DNA of 64,000 bases from Micromonospora saelicesensis (GCF_900091575.1 NZ_FMCR01000004.1:186001-250000), one strand, 5' to 3'. Positions 35,803 through 44,475 are shown, counted from the stretch's first letter. The notes: generated from the letters alone by a model not told the origin. Program-made: numbers and translations.

Positions 35803-36300
35803 TCACAGGCCGAGAGCGACGGGTTGGGTTGGCACTCCGTCAGCGATCAATGCGGCCAACGGCGTGGCGAGGTCACGTGGCGAGAACAGTTCCGGGCCGC
35901 GGTGTTCCCTGATCTCTGACAGCGACCACCAACGCCAGCCGATGACGTGCTCGGCGGCGAGCTCTTCATCGCTCATGGAACCGCGCGGCGTGAACGACGC
36001 GGTCCGAACGAGGAAGTAGTCGTTCACGATGCCGTCGTGACCGGGTGCGAACCCGGCGGCGACTATCTCCTGGCGCCAGACCTGAGGCGGGTCGGCATCG
36101 AGAGCAAGACCAACCTCTTCGCGCAGCTCTCGCCGCAGGGCGGCCAGTGGCGTCTCGCCGTCTTCGACGCCACCGCCAGGAGTGATCCAGACGGCGATCG
36201 TGCCAGCCGGATCGGGAATGGCGAGTCGGAGCAGCAGAACATGGTCGTCCTCATCGACGACTACCGCACGCGCCGATCGCCGCAGGTTCACCGTCGACAT
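35803..36300 (-). CDS. Nudix hydrolase
   Basis: 165 residues, ATG 36300. Complete Nudix box GGGVEDGETPLAALRRELREEVGL. The first part (MSTVNLRRSARAVVVDEDDHVLLLRLA) and WWSLSEI late in the chain are typical of short Nudix enzymes that hydrolyse nucleoside diphosphate derivatives. Substrate unknown. Divergent from the methyltransferase gene (75-bp gap). Confidence 0.92.
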   Translation of the reverse strand: MSTVNLRRSARAVVVDEDDHVLLLRLAIPDPAGTIAVWITPGGGVEDGETPLAALRRELREEVGLALDADPPQVWRQEIVAAGFAPGHDGIVNDYFLVRTASFTPRGSMSDEELAAEHVIGWRWWSLSEIREHRGPELFSPRDLATPLAALIADGVPTQPVALGL

Positions 36301-36375
36301 CAGGACACCCTACGGGTCAACGATCACCGTCGACGCCCGCGACGGGATAGCGGCCTGATGCGTAGCGTTCCCGGA

Positions 36376-37002
36376 ATGAGCAGGAGCGACGAGCGTGACG
36401 TGGTCCGACGCGGGTACGACGCACTCTCCTACCACTATCGATCCGACGACGCCGACGACGGCCAGTACGCTCCATGGCTCGCCGGCCTACACCAGCGTTT
36501 ACCTGCCTCAGCAGCAGTCCTCGACCTCGGATGCGGCTGTGGGGTGCCCGTCGCCCGCTTCCTCGCCAACGCCGGACACCGCGTCACCGGCGTTGACATC
36601 AGCGACGTGCAGATTGAGCGGGCGCGCCGGTTGGTGCCCGACGGCACCTTTCTCCGCGCCGACGCCACCCGGCTCGACCTGCCGCCGGCCTCGTTCGACG
36701 CCGTGGTCTGTCTGTACGCCTTCATCCACATGCCCCTGGCCGATCAGCCGCAGCTCATCAAGAGCATCGCCACCTGGTTACGCCCCGGCGGCTGGCTGCT
36801 CACCACCGTTGGCAACACCGCCTGGACAGGCACCGAGGACAACTGGCTCGATGGCCCCGCCACCATGTGGTGGAGTCACGCCGACGCCTCCAGTTACCGC
36901 TCATGGCTTCGACAGGCGGGACTGACGATCATCGCCGAGGATTTCGTCCCGGAGGGCAGCAGCGCGCACGCCCTCTTCTGGGCGCAGCGCCCACAGGGCT
37001 GA
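36376..37002 (+). CDS. Class I SAM-dependent methyltransferase
   Basis: 208 residues from ATG 36376 (MSRSDERDVVRRGYDALSYHY); ATG 36358 is an alternative. Motif I VLDLGCGCGVPVARFL, GVDISDVQIERAR, FLRADATRLDLPPASFDAVVCLYAFIHMP, and LRPGGWLLTTVG form the complete Methyltransf_11/25 pattern. Small-molecule or lipid substrate is likely, but nothing nearby defines it. Confidence 0.9.
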   Translation: MSRSDERDVVRRGYDALSYHYRSDDADDGQYAPWLAGLHQRLPASAAVLDLGCGCGVPVARFLANAGHRVTGVDISDVQIERARRLVPDGTFLRADATRLDLPPASFDAVVCLYAFIHMPLADQPQLIKSIATWLRPGGWLLTTVGNTAWTGTEDNWLDGPATMWWSHADASSYRSWLRQAGLTIIAEDFVPEGSSAHALFWAQRPQG

Positions 37003-37033
37003 CCTGGTCCGAGCCGTGTGCGAGGCTTCGGCG

Positions 37034-37528
37034 GTGACTGACCTCGGCATCCGCGCAGCCACCTCGGCTGATTCTGAATTCCTGGTCGACATGCTCGTGG
37101 AGGCCGTGAACTGGCTGCCTGAGCGCAACTGGTCTCGCGAGCAGATCCTGGCGAATCCCGCGCTGGCTCACTACGTCAGCGGGTGGATGCAGCCAAACGA
37201 CTTTGGCCTGGTTGCGGTGGACCGAGCTGATCGGTCAGTCGGCGCGGCCTGGTTCCGATGCCTGAACGCCGCTGATCCCGGCTATGGGTACGTGAGTGAC
37301 GACGTGCCGGAGCTGACTATCGGGGTGGTGGAAACCTGGAGAGGCCGGGGTGTGGGCCGGGTGCTTTTGCGCGCCGTTCTGGACGCCGCACGAGAACGTG
37401 GCATCCGCACCGTGTCGCTGAGCGTGGAGCGGGCGAACTTCGCCGCGAGGTTGTACGCCGCTGAAGGGTTCCGCACGGTTGAGTCGTTCGAGGACGCGGA
37501 CACGATGGTCGCTGAGATCGGGACCTGA
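37034..37528 (+). CDS. GNAT family N-acetyltransferase
   Basis: 164 residues from GTG 37034 (MTDLGIRAATSADSEF); GTG 37016 is an alternative. Acetyl-CoA loop in VVETWRGRGVGRVLLRAVLDAA, and the C-terminal SLSVERANFAARLYAAEGFRTV is typical of GNAT enzymes acting on small amines or aminoglycoside-like substrates. It starts 32 nt after the methyltransferase, probably co-transcribed. Confidence 0.9.
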   Translation: MTDLGIRAATSADSEFLVDMLVEAVNWLPERNWSREQILANPALAHYVSGWMQPNDFGLVAVDRADRSVGAAWFRCLNAADPGYGYVSDDVPELTIGVVETWRGRGVGRVLLRAVLDAARERGIRTVSLSVERANFAARLYAAEGFRTVESFEDADTMVAEIGT

Positions 37529-37692
37529 CGCGTTAGTGCCAAGCCAAGTCACTTTCTGGGCATGCGTAACGATCACCCTGGCGTTGGAGCTGGCCGTCCG
37601 CAGTACTGGCCCCGCCGCCCGACCGGGCCACGGCTCCCGCGCCGATGCCCTCGGGGGCTGACCCCGCTCGCGCAGCAGCGGATACTTCGCTC

Positions 37693-38037
37693 ATGACTCT
37701 GGCACCGTCACGCACTCATCTCGTTGACGCGCGCTCATCCTTCCTGGTGCTGGTCGGCTGGTACGTGGCCGTTGTCGTGTCGTTCGGCCTATTCGTCACC
37801 ACGCTTTCCGGGTCGGTCCCGGCCGCCTGCGGCGAGGTATGCGACTCCGAACGGTCGCGGGCGCTGCGCTTCGGGCTCTACGTGGCTACGCCCGCGCTGT
37901 TCCTCGCGCTGCTGGTCAGCCTGGCAATGCTCTGGGTCCTCGTCGCCCGTACCCGGATCCGCTCGTCGGCCGTGCTGGGCAGCCTGTCCGCGGTGCTTCC
38001 GCTGGCCGTGTGCGGAATCCTCATCGCCAGCCTCTGA
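37693..38037 (+). CDS. Small three-helix membrane protein, unknown function
   Basis: 114 residues from ATG 37693. Three hydrophobic segments (about 15-37, 54-78 and 88-112). Two Cys (AACGEVCDSE) fall in the first loop, probably extracytoplasmic and perhaps disulfide-bonded. No family recognised. Converges with the last gene of the four-gene chain, 15 nt apart. Confidence 0.7.
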   Translation: MTLAPSRTHLVDARSSFLVLVGWYVAVVVSFGLFVTTLSGSVPAACGEVCDSERSRALRFGLYVATPALFLALLVSLAMLWVLVARTRIRSSAVLGSLSAVLPLAVCGILIASL

Positions 38038-38052
38038 CTGCCGCCGCTCACA

Positions 38053-38226
38053 TCAGATCAGCCGCTGGACGCGGACCTTCGGACGCTCGTTTCGCAGGTG
38101 GCCATGTTTGTGCTGGCGAATTTGCTCGTCCCAGACGTCTTGATCGTAGTCGGGGTCCGGCGGGATCCACTTGTGGGAGCCGTCGCTGTAGTGAAACTTC
38201 TCGTCGCCCCGGCGAAGGATGCTCAT
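38053..38226 (-). CDS. Tiny hydrophilic protein, fourth gene of the overlapping chain
   Basis: 57 residues, starting MSILRRGDEKFHYSDGSHKW. The ATG at 38226 overlaps the preceding stop by four bases (ATGA), which is the main support for it being a gene. Rich in charged and aromatic residues, no signal, ends in a basic KVRVQRLI tail. Unknown function. Confidence 0.65.
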   Translation of the reverse strand: MSILRRGDEKFHYSDGSHKWIPPDPDYDQDVWDEQIRQHKHGHLRNERPKVRVQRLI

Positions 38227-38441
38227 CGGGTCCAACCGAGAAAGCGAAGGTGCAGGACCCCTGCCGGCACCCAGGTCAGGTCCTGCGAGGCGCAGACCAG
38301 TTGAGCGCCCATGTAGAGCGCCAGGGAAACGGATGCGCCCTCGTACTCAGCGCGTAGTTCTTGCTGTCGGGTCCGGCAGGGCCAGGGCGCGTTGCAGCCT
38401 CCGCAGGTCCAGATCGGCATCACCGGGCCGTGGGTGGTCAT
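38223..38441 (-). CDS. Small Cys-containing protein, third gene of the chain
   Basis: 72 residues, starting MTTHGPVMPIWTCGGCNAPW. Cys 13, 16 and 22 in WTCGGCNAPWPCRTRQQEL look like a partial metal site. The rest is amphipathic helix ending in VLHLRFLGW. I have seen this layout in many actinobacterial small hypothetical proteins (some labelled flavin reductase without basis). ATG overlaps the upstream stop (ATGA at 38438-38441). Confidence 0.75.
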   Translation of the reverse strand: MTTHGPVMPIWTCGGCNAPWPCRTRQQELRAEYEGASVSLALYMGAQLVCASQDLTWVPAGVLHLRFLGWTR

Positions 38442-38641
38442 CGTGAGCCGCCGATAAGGTGCACGAAGTGCGCTCGCCTCTGGAGCCACCGCAGTCGCTC
38501 TGGACAAGGGTGGGGCCGGCCGCACCGGCACAGGTCGAGTCCGACCTCGTCGTGGTGGTTCAGGAGTTCGTCGGCAGCGTCGACTTGAGTCTGGGCGTGG
38601 TCGACGAGGGCCTCTATGCCGTGTATGGCAGCCATCGTCAC
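38438..38641 (-). CDS. Small Cys/His-containing protein, second gene of the chain
   Basis: 67 residues from GTG 38641, whose GTGA overlaps the upstream stop. An N-terminal helix (HGIEALVDHAQTQVDAADEL) precedes LCRCGRPHPCPERL with Cys 38, 40, 46 and His 44, a possible zinc knuckle. No domain name can be given with safety. Confidence 0.75.
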   Translation of the reverse strand: MTMAAIHGIEALVDHAQTQVDAADELLNHHDEVGLDLCRCGRPHPCPERLRWLQRRAHFVHLIGGSR

Positions 38642-39027
38642 CCCGTCGGGCCTGCGCGGCGGCGGTGCCAGCGTGCCTCCGCCATGACGGCGGCGAGGTT
38701 GATGTCGCCCGTGGCGATGCGGCTCCGCGCAAAACCGAGCCACAGCGGTGACGCGACGGCCTGCTCGCCGTTAGCGGTTCGCAGGCCTTCTACGGCGAGG
38801 CGTGCCAGGTGGCACAACACGAGTTGGTCGTTCTGCGCGCAGCCGACGGTGAGGTTGTGGCCGGCACAGTCGGGGCGGTGGTGGTCTTCCCACAGTGCTC
38901 GGCAGAGACGCCACAGCAGCCGGTGGCGACAGCCGTCAGGTGGCTCGACCGGCGGGTTATCGACATCGAACAACATGCCCAAGACGGTCCTGCCGGCTGC
39001 GGTCTCGCGGCCATGTCCGCTAGCCAT
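38638..39027 (-). CDS. Cys/His-rich small protein, first gene of the chain
   Basis: 129 residues from ATG 39027 or 112 from ATG 38976; the frame is open to GTG 39090 but that would leave no promoter. Contains CRHRLLWRLCRALWEDHHRP, then DCAGHNLTVGCAQNDQLVLC and a helix LARLAVEGLRTANGE. The many Cys/His suggest a metal-binding or DNA-adjacent role. A 17-bp palindrome (39025-39041) overlaps the 39027 start, so this gene is probably repressed or activated from there. Confidence 0.65.
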   Translation of the reverse strand: MASGHGRETAAGRTVLGMLFDVDNPPVEPPDGCRHRLLWRLCRALWEDHHRPDCAGHNLTVGCAQNDQLVLCHLARLAVEGLRTANGEQAVASPLWLGFARSRIATGDINLAAVMAEARWHRRRAGPTG

Positions 39028-39041
39028 GTCACGGTGACATG
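39025..39041. promoter_or_regulatory. Perfect 17-bp palindrome between divergent XRE gene and small-gene chain
   Basis: CATGTCAC-G-GTGACATG has 8-bp arms around one central base, an ideal operator for a dimeric helix-turn-helix protein. It lies 50 nt upstream of the XRE-TPR start and at the 5' end of the opposite chain. The XRE-TPR protein is the obvious candidate to bind it. Confidence 0.7.
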
Positions 39042-39091
39042 AGCGTGCTCGACCTGCACCGGGACCAGAATTAAGCTCCAGGTCGTGCACG

Positions 39092-40534
39092 ATGCGTAGT
39101 CACTCGATGACGGTGGGGGCGGCTGTGCTACTCGATCATCTTCGGATTCCGGACGGCTTCTGGTCGCGGGAGGACGTCAGGACCGCAGCGCGTGCCCGAG
39201 ACATCGGCGCCCTGTTCCGGCTGCTTGCCCGGCATGCGGGAGCGAGTCAAACGCGCATCGGGGCCGTGGTCGGCCTCGAACAGGGCTACGTCAGCCGGGT
39301 AATCGCCGGCCGGAAGGTGACCTCCATCGACGTGTTGGAGCGGATCGCCGACGGTTGCGGTATGCCGGACGAGGTCCGGATGTCGCTCGGCCTCGCACCG
39401 TGCCACCAATCACGTCGTCCCACCCCCGGCAGCCCGCAGGGCGATGTGCCAAACGACCGATCCTGGCGCGAGGACGTCCGCGCCGCCACGCAGCTGTGGG
39501 AAGGCGACGTGAACCGCCGAGACATGCTCCGCCAGACAGTGTTCAGCTCCGCTGGCTACACCCTGCCCGCGCTGCGGTGGTTCATCGCCCCCACCACACA
39601 ACCCGTCACCCAGAACGGTCACCGGTCAGTCGGTCAGCCCGACATCGACACCATCCGTGAGATGACCTCGACCTATCGACGACTCGACAACCAGCACGGA
39701 GGCGGCCACGCCCGCGAAACCCTCGCCCGCTACCTCAACCGCGAGGTCACGCCCCTGCTGACCGAGGGCCGCTACGATCCGGCGACCGGCCGAAAGCTAC
39801 TCGCCGCCGTCGCCGAGCTGACCCAGCTCGCCGGCTGGCAGGCATATGACACAGCCGAACACGGCCTCGCCCAGCGATACCTCACCCACGCCCTCGACCT
39901 CGCCCGAGCTGCCGACGATGCTGGGCTCGGCGCCGAAATCCTCGCCGCGATGAGCCACCAAGCCACCTACCTCGGTCACAACGCCACCGGCGTCGATCTC
40001 GCCCGCGCCGCCCGGCAGACGGCACAACGCGCCGGCCTCTCGGTGCTGAGCGCCGAGGCGCTGGTCATGGAAGCTCATGCCCACGCCGCCGCACGCAACG
40101 AACGCGCCTGCACCACCGCGCTGCACCAGGCAGAACAGACCCTCGACCGGGCCGACCGCAGCAGCGACCCGCAGTGGCTCGGCTACTTCGACGAGGCGTA
40201 CCTGTCAGCCAAGTTCGGCCACTGCTTCCACGCCCTCGGCCACCACCAGCAGGCCGAACGCTTCACTGTCCGCTCATTGCAAATGGACGAACGCTACATA
40301 CGTGGGAAGGCCTTCAACCTCACTCTCCTCGCCTCCATTCACGCCCACCGCGGCGAGCCCGATCGCGCCAGCGCCATCGGGGCCCAAGCGCTCACGTTGA
40401 CCTCTCAACTGCGGTCAGCCCGAGCCGTCCGGTACCTACGCGACCTGCAAACCGAACTCACAGTGCACCGCCGCCGGCCAGCCGTCCGACACTTCATCAA
40501 CCGCGTCGATGTGACCCTCGGTCGACACATCTGA
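39092..40534 (+). CDS. XRE-family regulator with C-terminal TPR-like domain
   Basis: 480 residues from ATG 39092; GTG 39125 (with GGGGGCGG upstream) and ATG 39107 are possible starts. Residues about 40-95 are a Cro/cI helix-turn-helix (LLARHAGASQTRIGAVVGLEQGYVSRVIAGRK). After a polar linker, residues 200-460 form tandem helical hairpins (LDLARAADDAGLGAEILAAM, ALVMEAHAHAAARNERAC) like tetratricopeptide sensors that bind peptides or partners. The usual architecture in actinobacteria couples such proteins to small divergent genes. Its stop abuts the stop of the convergent Nudix gene with no gap. Confidence 0.88.
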   Translation: MRSHSMTVGAAVLLDHLRIPDGFWSREDVRTAARARDIGALFRLLARHAGASQTRIGAVVGLEQGYVSRVIAGRKVTSIDVLERIADGCGMPDEVRMSLGLAPCHQSRRPTPGSPQGDVPNDRSWREDVRAATQLWEGDVNRRDMLRQTVFSSAGYTLPALRWFIAPTTQPVTQNGHRSVGQPDIDTIREMTSTYRRLDNQHGGGHARETLARYLNREVTPLLTEGRYDPATGRKLLAAVAELTQLAGWQAYDTAEHGLAQRYLTHALDLARAADDAGLGAEILAAMSHQATYLGHNATGVDLARAARQTAQRAGLSVLSAEALVMEAHAHAAARNERACTTALHQAEQTLDRADRSSDPQWLGYFDEAYLSAKFGHCFHALGHHQQAERFTVRSLQMDERYIRGKAFNLTLLASIHAHRGEPDRASAIGAQALTLTSQLRSARAVRYLRDLQTELTVHRRRPAVRHFINRVDVTLGRHI

Positions 40535-41101
40535 CTACAGCTCACCTCGGGCTTTGCGCGCGACCAGCTCCAACACAGCGATCACCGTGCCGGATCCCAC
40601 GATCTCACCCCGGGACACGCGGTCCCGCGCTTCCGCCAACGGCATCCAGGCCACCCGCTCGGCCTCGTTGACGTCCACCGGCGAACCGATGTGTAGCGCA
40701 CCGCGCGCAAGGAACAACAGATTCTCCGCGTCCGCGGTCGCCACCCACGGCTGGAACGACAGCATCGGTTCCACCGCACCCGGACGCCATCCGGTCTCCT
40801 CCTCGACCTCCCGGACCGCGCATATCGCCGGCTGCTCACCGTCGTCGACGTAACCTCCCGGCAGCTCCCACACCCACCGGTCGAACACGAACCGGTGCCG
40901 CCGTATCAGCAGCAGGCGCTCCTGCTCGTCGAGCACCGCAACCATGACTGACCGGGGTGCCCGAATCACGTACTGCTCGAAACGGACCCCATCCGGCAGT
41001 TCCACGTCAGCGATGCTCAACCGCGCCCGCCGGCTGCCGTCCACCACCCGCTCACCGTGAATCGTCCACCGCGTCGACTCGGTAACCTGCTCCTCCGTCA
41101 C
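40535..41101 (-). CDS. Nudix hydrolase, ADP-ribose pyrophosphatase-like
   Basis: 188 residues, GTG 41101. Beta-rich N-terminal part (RWTIHGERVVDGSRRARLSI) then Nudix box GGYVDDGEQPAICAVREVEEETGW, preceded by RHRFVFDRWVWELP as in ADP-ribose/NDP-sugar pyrophosphatases. Substrate unproven. Convergent and back to back with the XRE-TPR gene. Confidence 0.92.
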   Translation of the reverse strand: MTEEQVTESTRWTIHGERVVDGSRRARLSIADVELPDGVRFEQYVIRAPRSVMVAVLDEQERLLLIRRHRFVFDRWVWELPGGYVDDGEQPAICAVREVEEETGWRPGAVEPMLSFQPWVATADAENLLFLARGALHIGSPVDVNEAERVAWMPLAEARDRVSRGEIVGSGTVIAVLELVARKARGEL

Positions 41102-41142
41102 CCGCCCAGTATCCGACCACCGGCGCGGACAGCGTGCCGTCG

Positions 41143-41397
41143 CTACTTCCAGCGGAAGTGGACGAAGAGGCGGCCGAAGTTCTTCGAGTCCTTCTCCACG
41201 CGGTGGTAGAGCTGCTTGACGTCCTTCTGGTCGAGGAACCGCAGCACCCGCTTCTTGAGCTGGCCGGACCCCTTGCCGGGGATGATCTCGACGAGGGTGG
41301 CCTTCTTCGCCACCGCCTCGTCCATGATCCCGCGCAACGCCCGGTCGATGTCCTGGCCCTTGTTAAAGATCTCGTGCAGGTCCAGCTTGAGCTTCAT
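41143..41397 (-). CDS. Stand-alone Smr domain protein
   Basis: 84 residues. LKLDLHEIFNKG carries the Smr LDLH motif, and LVEIIPGKGSGQLKKRVLRFL is the second conserved loop (HGKG-like). Smr domains are structure-specific nucleases in MutS2 and RNA quality-control proteins; here the domain is alone. The GKG is intact but the expected His before it is Pro, so nuclease activity is uncertain. Confidence 0.88.
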   Translation of the reverse strand: MKLKLDLHEIFNKGQDIDRALRGIMDEAVAKKATLVEIIPGKGSGQLKKRVLRFLDQKDVKQLYHRVEKDSKNFGRLFVHFRWK

Positions 41398-41472
41398 GCC
41401 GCAGCCCCCGGCCGGTCAGGTCCCATGTCCGCCATCCTAGGCACGTCCGGCAGGTCGCCCGACGACGACGAA

Positions 41473-41496
41473 GGGGCGGCCCCGAAGGACCGCCCC
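41473..41496 (-). terminator. Terminator after TPR gene
   Basis: GGGGCGG (41473-41479) pairs with CCGCCCC (41490-41496); the 10-nt inner region can pair further (CCCCGAAGGA). Twenty nt past the TPR stop on the minus strand. Confidence 0.65.
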
Positions 41497-41516
41497 GCAC
41501 GCGTCACCGATCCGGC

Positions 41517-41885
41517 TCAGCGCCGGCCACCCAGTCGGGTCTCCACCCGCTCCAGCGCGATCCGGTAGTCGTCGTTGGCCGCGTACATCGCTGCGGCGAT
41601 CCGCAGGTGCCGCAGCGCGTCGGTGTGTCGGTTCAGCCGCTCCAGCGTCCGACCGAGCACGTGGTGCGCGTAGTGGTCGCTCGGGTCCCGCTCGACCAGC
41701 TCACGCAGATGTTCCTCGGCCCGGTTGAGCTGGGCCGACTGGAAGTACGCCCGGGCCAGCAGTTGCCGGACCGCCGCGTTGCCGGGCTCGGCGTCGATGA
41801 TCGGCTCCAGCAGTCGGGCTGCCCCGCTGGGGTCACCGGTTTCGAAGAACATGGTCGCCCGCCGGTAGTCCGCCAGAAGATCCAT
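41517..41885 (-). CDS. Small tetratricopeptide-repeat protein
   Basis: 122 residues, ATG with GGAGG upstream. Three TPR-like helix pairs (TGDPSGAARLLEPIIDAEPGN, AYFQSAQLNRAEEHLRELVERDPSD, GRTLERLNRHTDALRHLRIA). A general protein-interaction module; the partner is unknown. Confidence 0.88.
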   Translation of the reverse strand: MDLLADYRRATMFFETGDPSGAARLLEPIIDAEPGNAAVRQLLARAYFQSAQLNRAEEHLRELVERDPSDHYAHHVLGRTLERLNRHTDALRHLRIAAAMYAANDDYRIALERVETRLGGRR

Positions 41886-42004
41886 CTGCCACCTCCTCGG
41901 GTCGCACCGTCACCTGTTCCGACGCTGGCACAACACCGGGAGTTTGGCGACTGTTCCCGGGGTCGAGATCAGGTCAGTTCGGGCCCCCTACGGCCGCCGA
42001 AGGG

Positions 42005-42775
42005 TCAGGTTCGGGCGTCCCGGCGTCCGGCGGACAGTTCCCAGGCGCGGACACCGCCGACGATTCCGGCGGTGTTCGGCACCACCACCACGTCGTCGCC
42101 CATCCGGGTCAGTTGCTCGGGCCGGATCAGTCGGGAGTTACCCCCACCCAGGTAGAGCCGGTCCCAACGGAACACCGGGCGGAGGCCGTCCACCACCTGC
42201 CGGATCCGACGGGACCAGAAGGCGTCGCCGAGCCGCCGCCGTTCCGGCTCGCCGACGTACGTGTCGTAGGTGGTGCCCCAGCGCACCGGCGCGTGCGACA
42301 ACTCCAGGTGTGGTGCGAGCACCCCGCCGTCGAAGAGCGCGCTGCCCAGCCCCGTCCCGAGGGTCAGCACCAGCTCGCAGCCGGTGCCGGCGACCACTCC
42401 GGCCCCGTGCACCTCGGCGTCGTTGAGCACCAGCGCCGGCACCCCGAACGCGTCGGCCAGCGCGCCGCGCGCGTCCCAGCCGGACCATTCGGCGACCAGG
42501 TCCGGGTCGACCCGGCTGCGGGGGCCGTTGCGGGTCACGTAGTGCGGAGTGCTCACGACCACTCCGTGCCGGATCATCCCGGGTACACCGACCGTGAGCC
42601 GGTCCGCCGTTGGCAGGCGCCCGCCGAGATCCAGCAGGGTCCGGACAAACAGCGCGGGCGGCAACGGGTACGGGGTGGGCACCCGCAACGGCCGGGCCCG
42701 CATCGTTCCCGCCTCGTCGAGCACGGACGCCTTGATGCCCCCGCCGCCACAGTCGATCGCCAGTGTGGTCACCAC
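42005..42775 (-). CDS. ROK family kinase, polyphosphate-glucokinase-like
   Basis: 256 residues. ATP/phosphate loop AIDCGGGGIKASVLDEAG (6-23), sugar-site catalytic Asp in LNDAEVHG (D119), phosphate-2 loop TLGTGLGSALF (138-148), and VVPNTAGIVGG at the end. Length and these motifs resemble PpgK. The usual EFGH after the second loop is ELSHAP, a divergent version (His kept). The CxCGxxGC zinc motif of repressor-type ROK proteins is absent, as in PpgK. Likely a sugar kinase using polyphosphate or ATP. Divergent from the ABC-F gene. Confidence 0.82.
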   Translation of the reverse strand: MVTTLAIDCGGGGIKASVLDEAGTMRARPLRVPTPYPLPPALFVRTLLDLGGRLPTADRLTVGVPGMIRHGVVVSTPHYVTRNGPRSRVDPDLVAEWSGWDARGALADAFGVPALVLNDAEVHGAGVVAGTGCELVLTLGTGLGSALFDGGVLAPHLELSHAPVRWGTTYDTYVGEPERRRLGDAFWSRRIRQVVDGLRPVFRWDRLYLGGGNSRLIRPEQLTRMGDDVVVVPNTAGIVGGVRAWELSAGRRDART

Positions 42776-42837
42776 GTCGTTGAGTCTGCCCGCTGCCGGC
42801 CGGTCGTATGCGGGCGGCCGGATAGGCTGCCGTCCTG

Positions 42838-44475
42838 ATGAGCGCCACGATGATCGTCAAGGACCTGGCCGCCGGGCACGGCGACCGCCCGCTCTTCGCC
42901 GGATTGGACCTGGTGGTCGCCCCCGGCGACGTGGTCGGGCTGGTCGGGCCGAACGGGGCCGGCAAGTCGACGCTGCTGCGTACCCTCGCCGGGTTGTTGC
43001 CGGTCGAGGCCGGCAGCGTACGGCTCAGCCCGCCCACCGCGAGCGTCGGACACCTGCCGCAGGAGCCGGAACGACGGCCGGGCGAGACGGTACGGGACTT
43101 CCTGGCCCGCCGGACCGGGGTGACCGCCGCGCAGGCGGCGTTGGACGCGGCGACCGAGGCGCTGACCGCCGGGGCGACGGGCGCCGACGACGCGTACGGC
43201 GACGCGCTGGAGCGCTGGCTCGCCCTCGGCGGCGCGGACCTCGACGAACGCGCCGAACAGGTGAGCGCCGACCTGGGGCTCGCGGTCGACCTGGACCACC
43301 CGACGACCGGGCTCTCCGGCGGTCAGGCGGCCCGGGCCGGGCTCGCGTCGCTGCTGCTCAGCCGGTACGACGTGTTCCTGCTCGACGAGCCGACCAACGA
43401 CCTGGACCTGGCCGGGTTGGAGCGGCTGGAGGAGTTCGTCACCGGGCTGCGCGCCGGCACGGTGCTGGTCAGCCACGACCGGGAGTTCCTCACCCGCACG
43501 GTGACCCGGGTCGTGGAGCTGGACCTGGCGCAGCAGCAGGTGCACCACTACGGCGGCGGCTACGCGGCCTACCTGGAGGAGCGCGAGGTGGCCCGCCGGC
43601 ATGCCCGCGCGGACTTCGAGGAGTACGCCGACACCAAGGCCGGGCTGGAGGCTCGGGCCCGCACCCAGCGTGGGTGGATGGAGAAGGGCGTGCGGAACGC
43701 CCGCCGCAAGGCCACCGACAACGACAAGATCGGCCGCAAGTTTCGCAGCGAGTCGAGCGAGAAGCAGGCCGCCAAGGCCAAGCAGACCGAACGGCTGATC
43801 GAACGGCTCGACGTGGTCGAGGAGCCCCGCAAGGAGTGGGAGCTGCGGATGGAGATCGCCGCCGCGCCCCGCGCCGGCGCCGTCGTGGCCACGCTGCGCG
43901 GAGCCGTGGTACGCCGTGGTGGCTTCACCCTCGGCCCGGTCGACCTCCAGATCGACTGGGCGGACCGGGTCGCGGTGACCGGGGCGAACGGCTCGGGCAA
44001 GTCCACCCTGTTGGCCGCGCTGCTGGGCCGCCTGCCGCTGGACGCCGGCACCGCCTCGCTCGGGCCCGGCGTCGTGGTCGGCGAGGTGGACCAGGCCCGC
44101 GGGCTGTTCCTCGGCGACGTACCGCTGATCGACGCGTTCGAGGCGGCCGTACCCCACCTGTCGCCGGCGGACGCGCGGACCCTGCTGGCCAAGTTCGGAC
44201 TGCGGGCGGCGCACGTGCCCCGACCGGCGGCCACCCTCTCCCCCGGTGAGCGGACCCGGGCCGCGCTGGCCCTGCTCCAGGGCCGTGGGGTCAACCTCCT
44301 GGTGCTGGACGAGCCCACCAACCACCTGGACCTGCCCGCCATCGAGCAGCTCGAATCGGCGCTGGCCAGCTACCCCGGAACGCTGCTGCTGGTCACCCAC
44401 GACCGGCGGATGCTGGCCGCCATCGAGACCAACCGGCGACTGCGGGTCGACGCCGGGCGGATCGCCGAGGATTGA
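42838..44475 (+). CDS. ABC-F family ATPase
   Basis: 545 residues with two ABC cassettes and no membrane helices. First: GPNGAGKS (37-44), LSGGQAARAGLASLLLSRYD, LLDEPTNDLDL. Second: GANGSGKST, LSPGERTRAALALLQGRG, LDEPTNHLDL. A basic linker of about 80 residues (RKATDNDKIGRKF ... ERLDVVEEPRKEWEL) joins them. ABC-F proteins act on the ribosome; some give antibiotic protection, others (EttA, Uup) aid translation. Which subtype this is cannot be decided here; the linker is not the long type of known resistance proteins. Confidence 0.93.
   Translation: MSATMIVKDLAAGHGDRPLFAGLDLVVAPGDVVGLVGPNGAGKSTLLRTLAGLLPVEAGSVRLSPPTASVGHLPQEPERRPGETVRDFLARRTGVTAAQAALDAATEALTAGATGADDAYGDALERWLALGGADLDERAEQVSADLGLAVDLDHPTTGLSGGQAARAGLASLLLSRYDVFLLDEPTNDLDLAGLERLEEFVTGLRAGTVLVSHDREFLTRTVTRVVELDLAQQQVHHYGGGYAAYLEEREVARRHARADFEEYADTKAGLEARARTQRGWMEKGVRNARRKATDNDKIGRKFRSESSEKQAAKAKQTERLIERLDVVEEPRKEWELRMEIAAAPRAGAVVATLRGAVVRRGGFTLGPVDLQIDWADRVAVTGANGSGKSTLLAALLGRLPLDAGTASLGPGVVVGEVDQARGLFLGDVPLIDAFEAAVPHLSPADARTLLAKFGLRAAHVPRPAATLSPGERTRAALALLQGRGVNLLVLDEPTNHLDLPAIEQLESALASYPGTLLLVTHDRRMLAAIETNRRLRVDAGRIAED

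Noticed and set aside
34900..41130. Integrated element with attachment sites
   Set aside because: Gene content looks variable, but I found no integrase, tRNA or direct-repeat ends, so no element is called.
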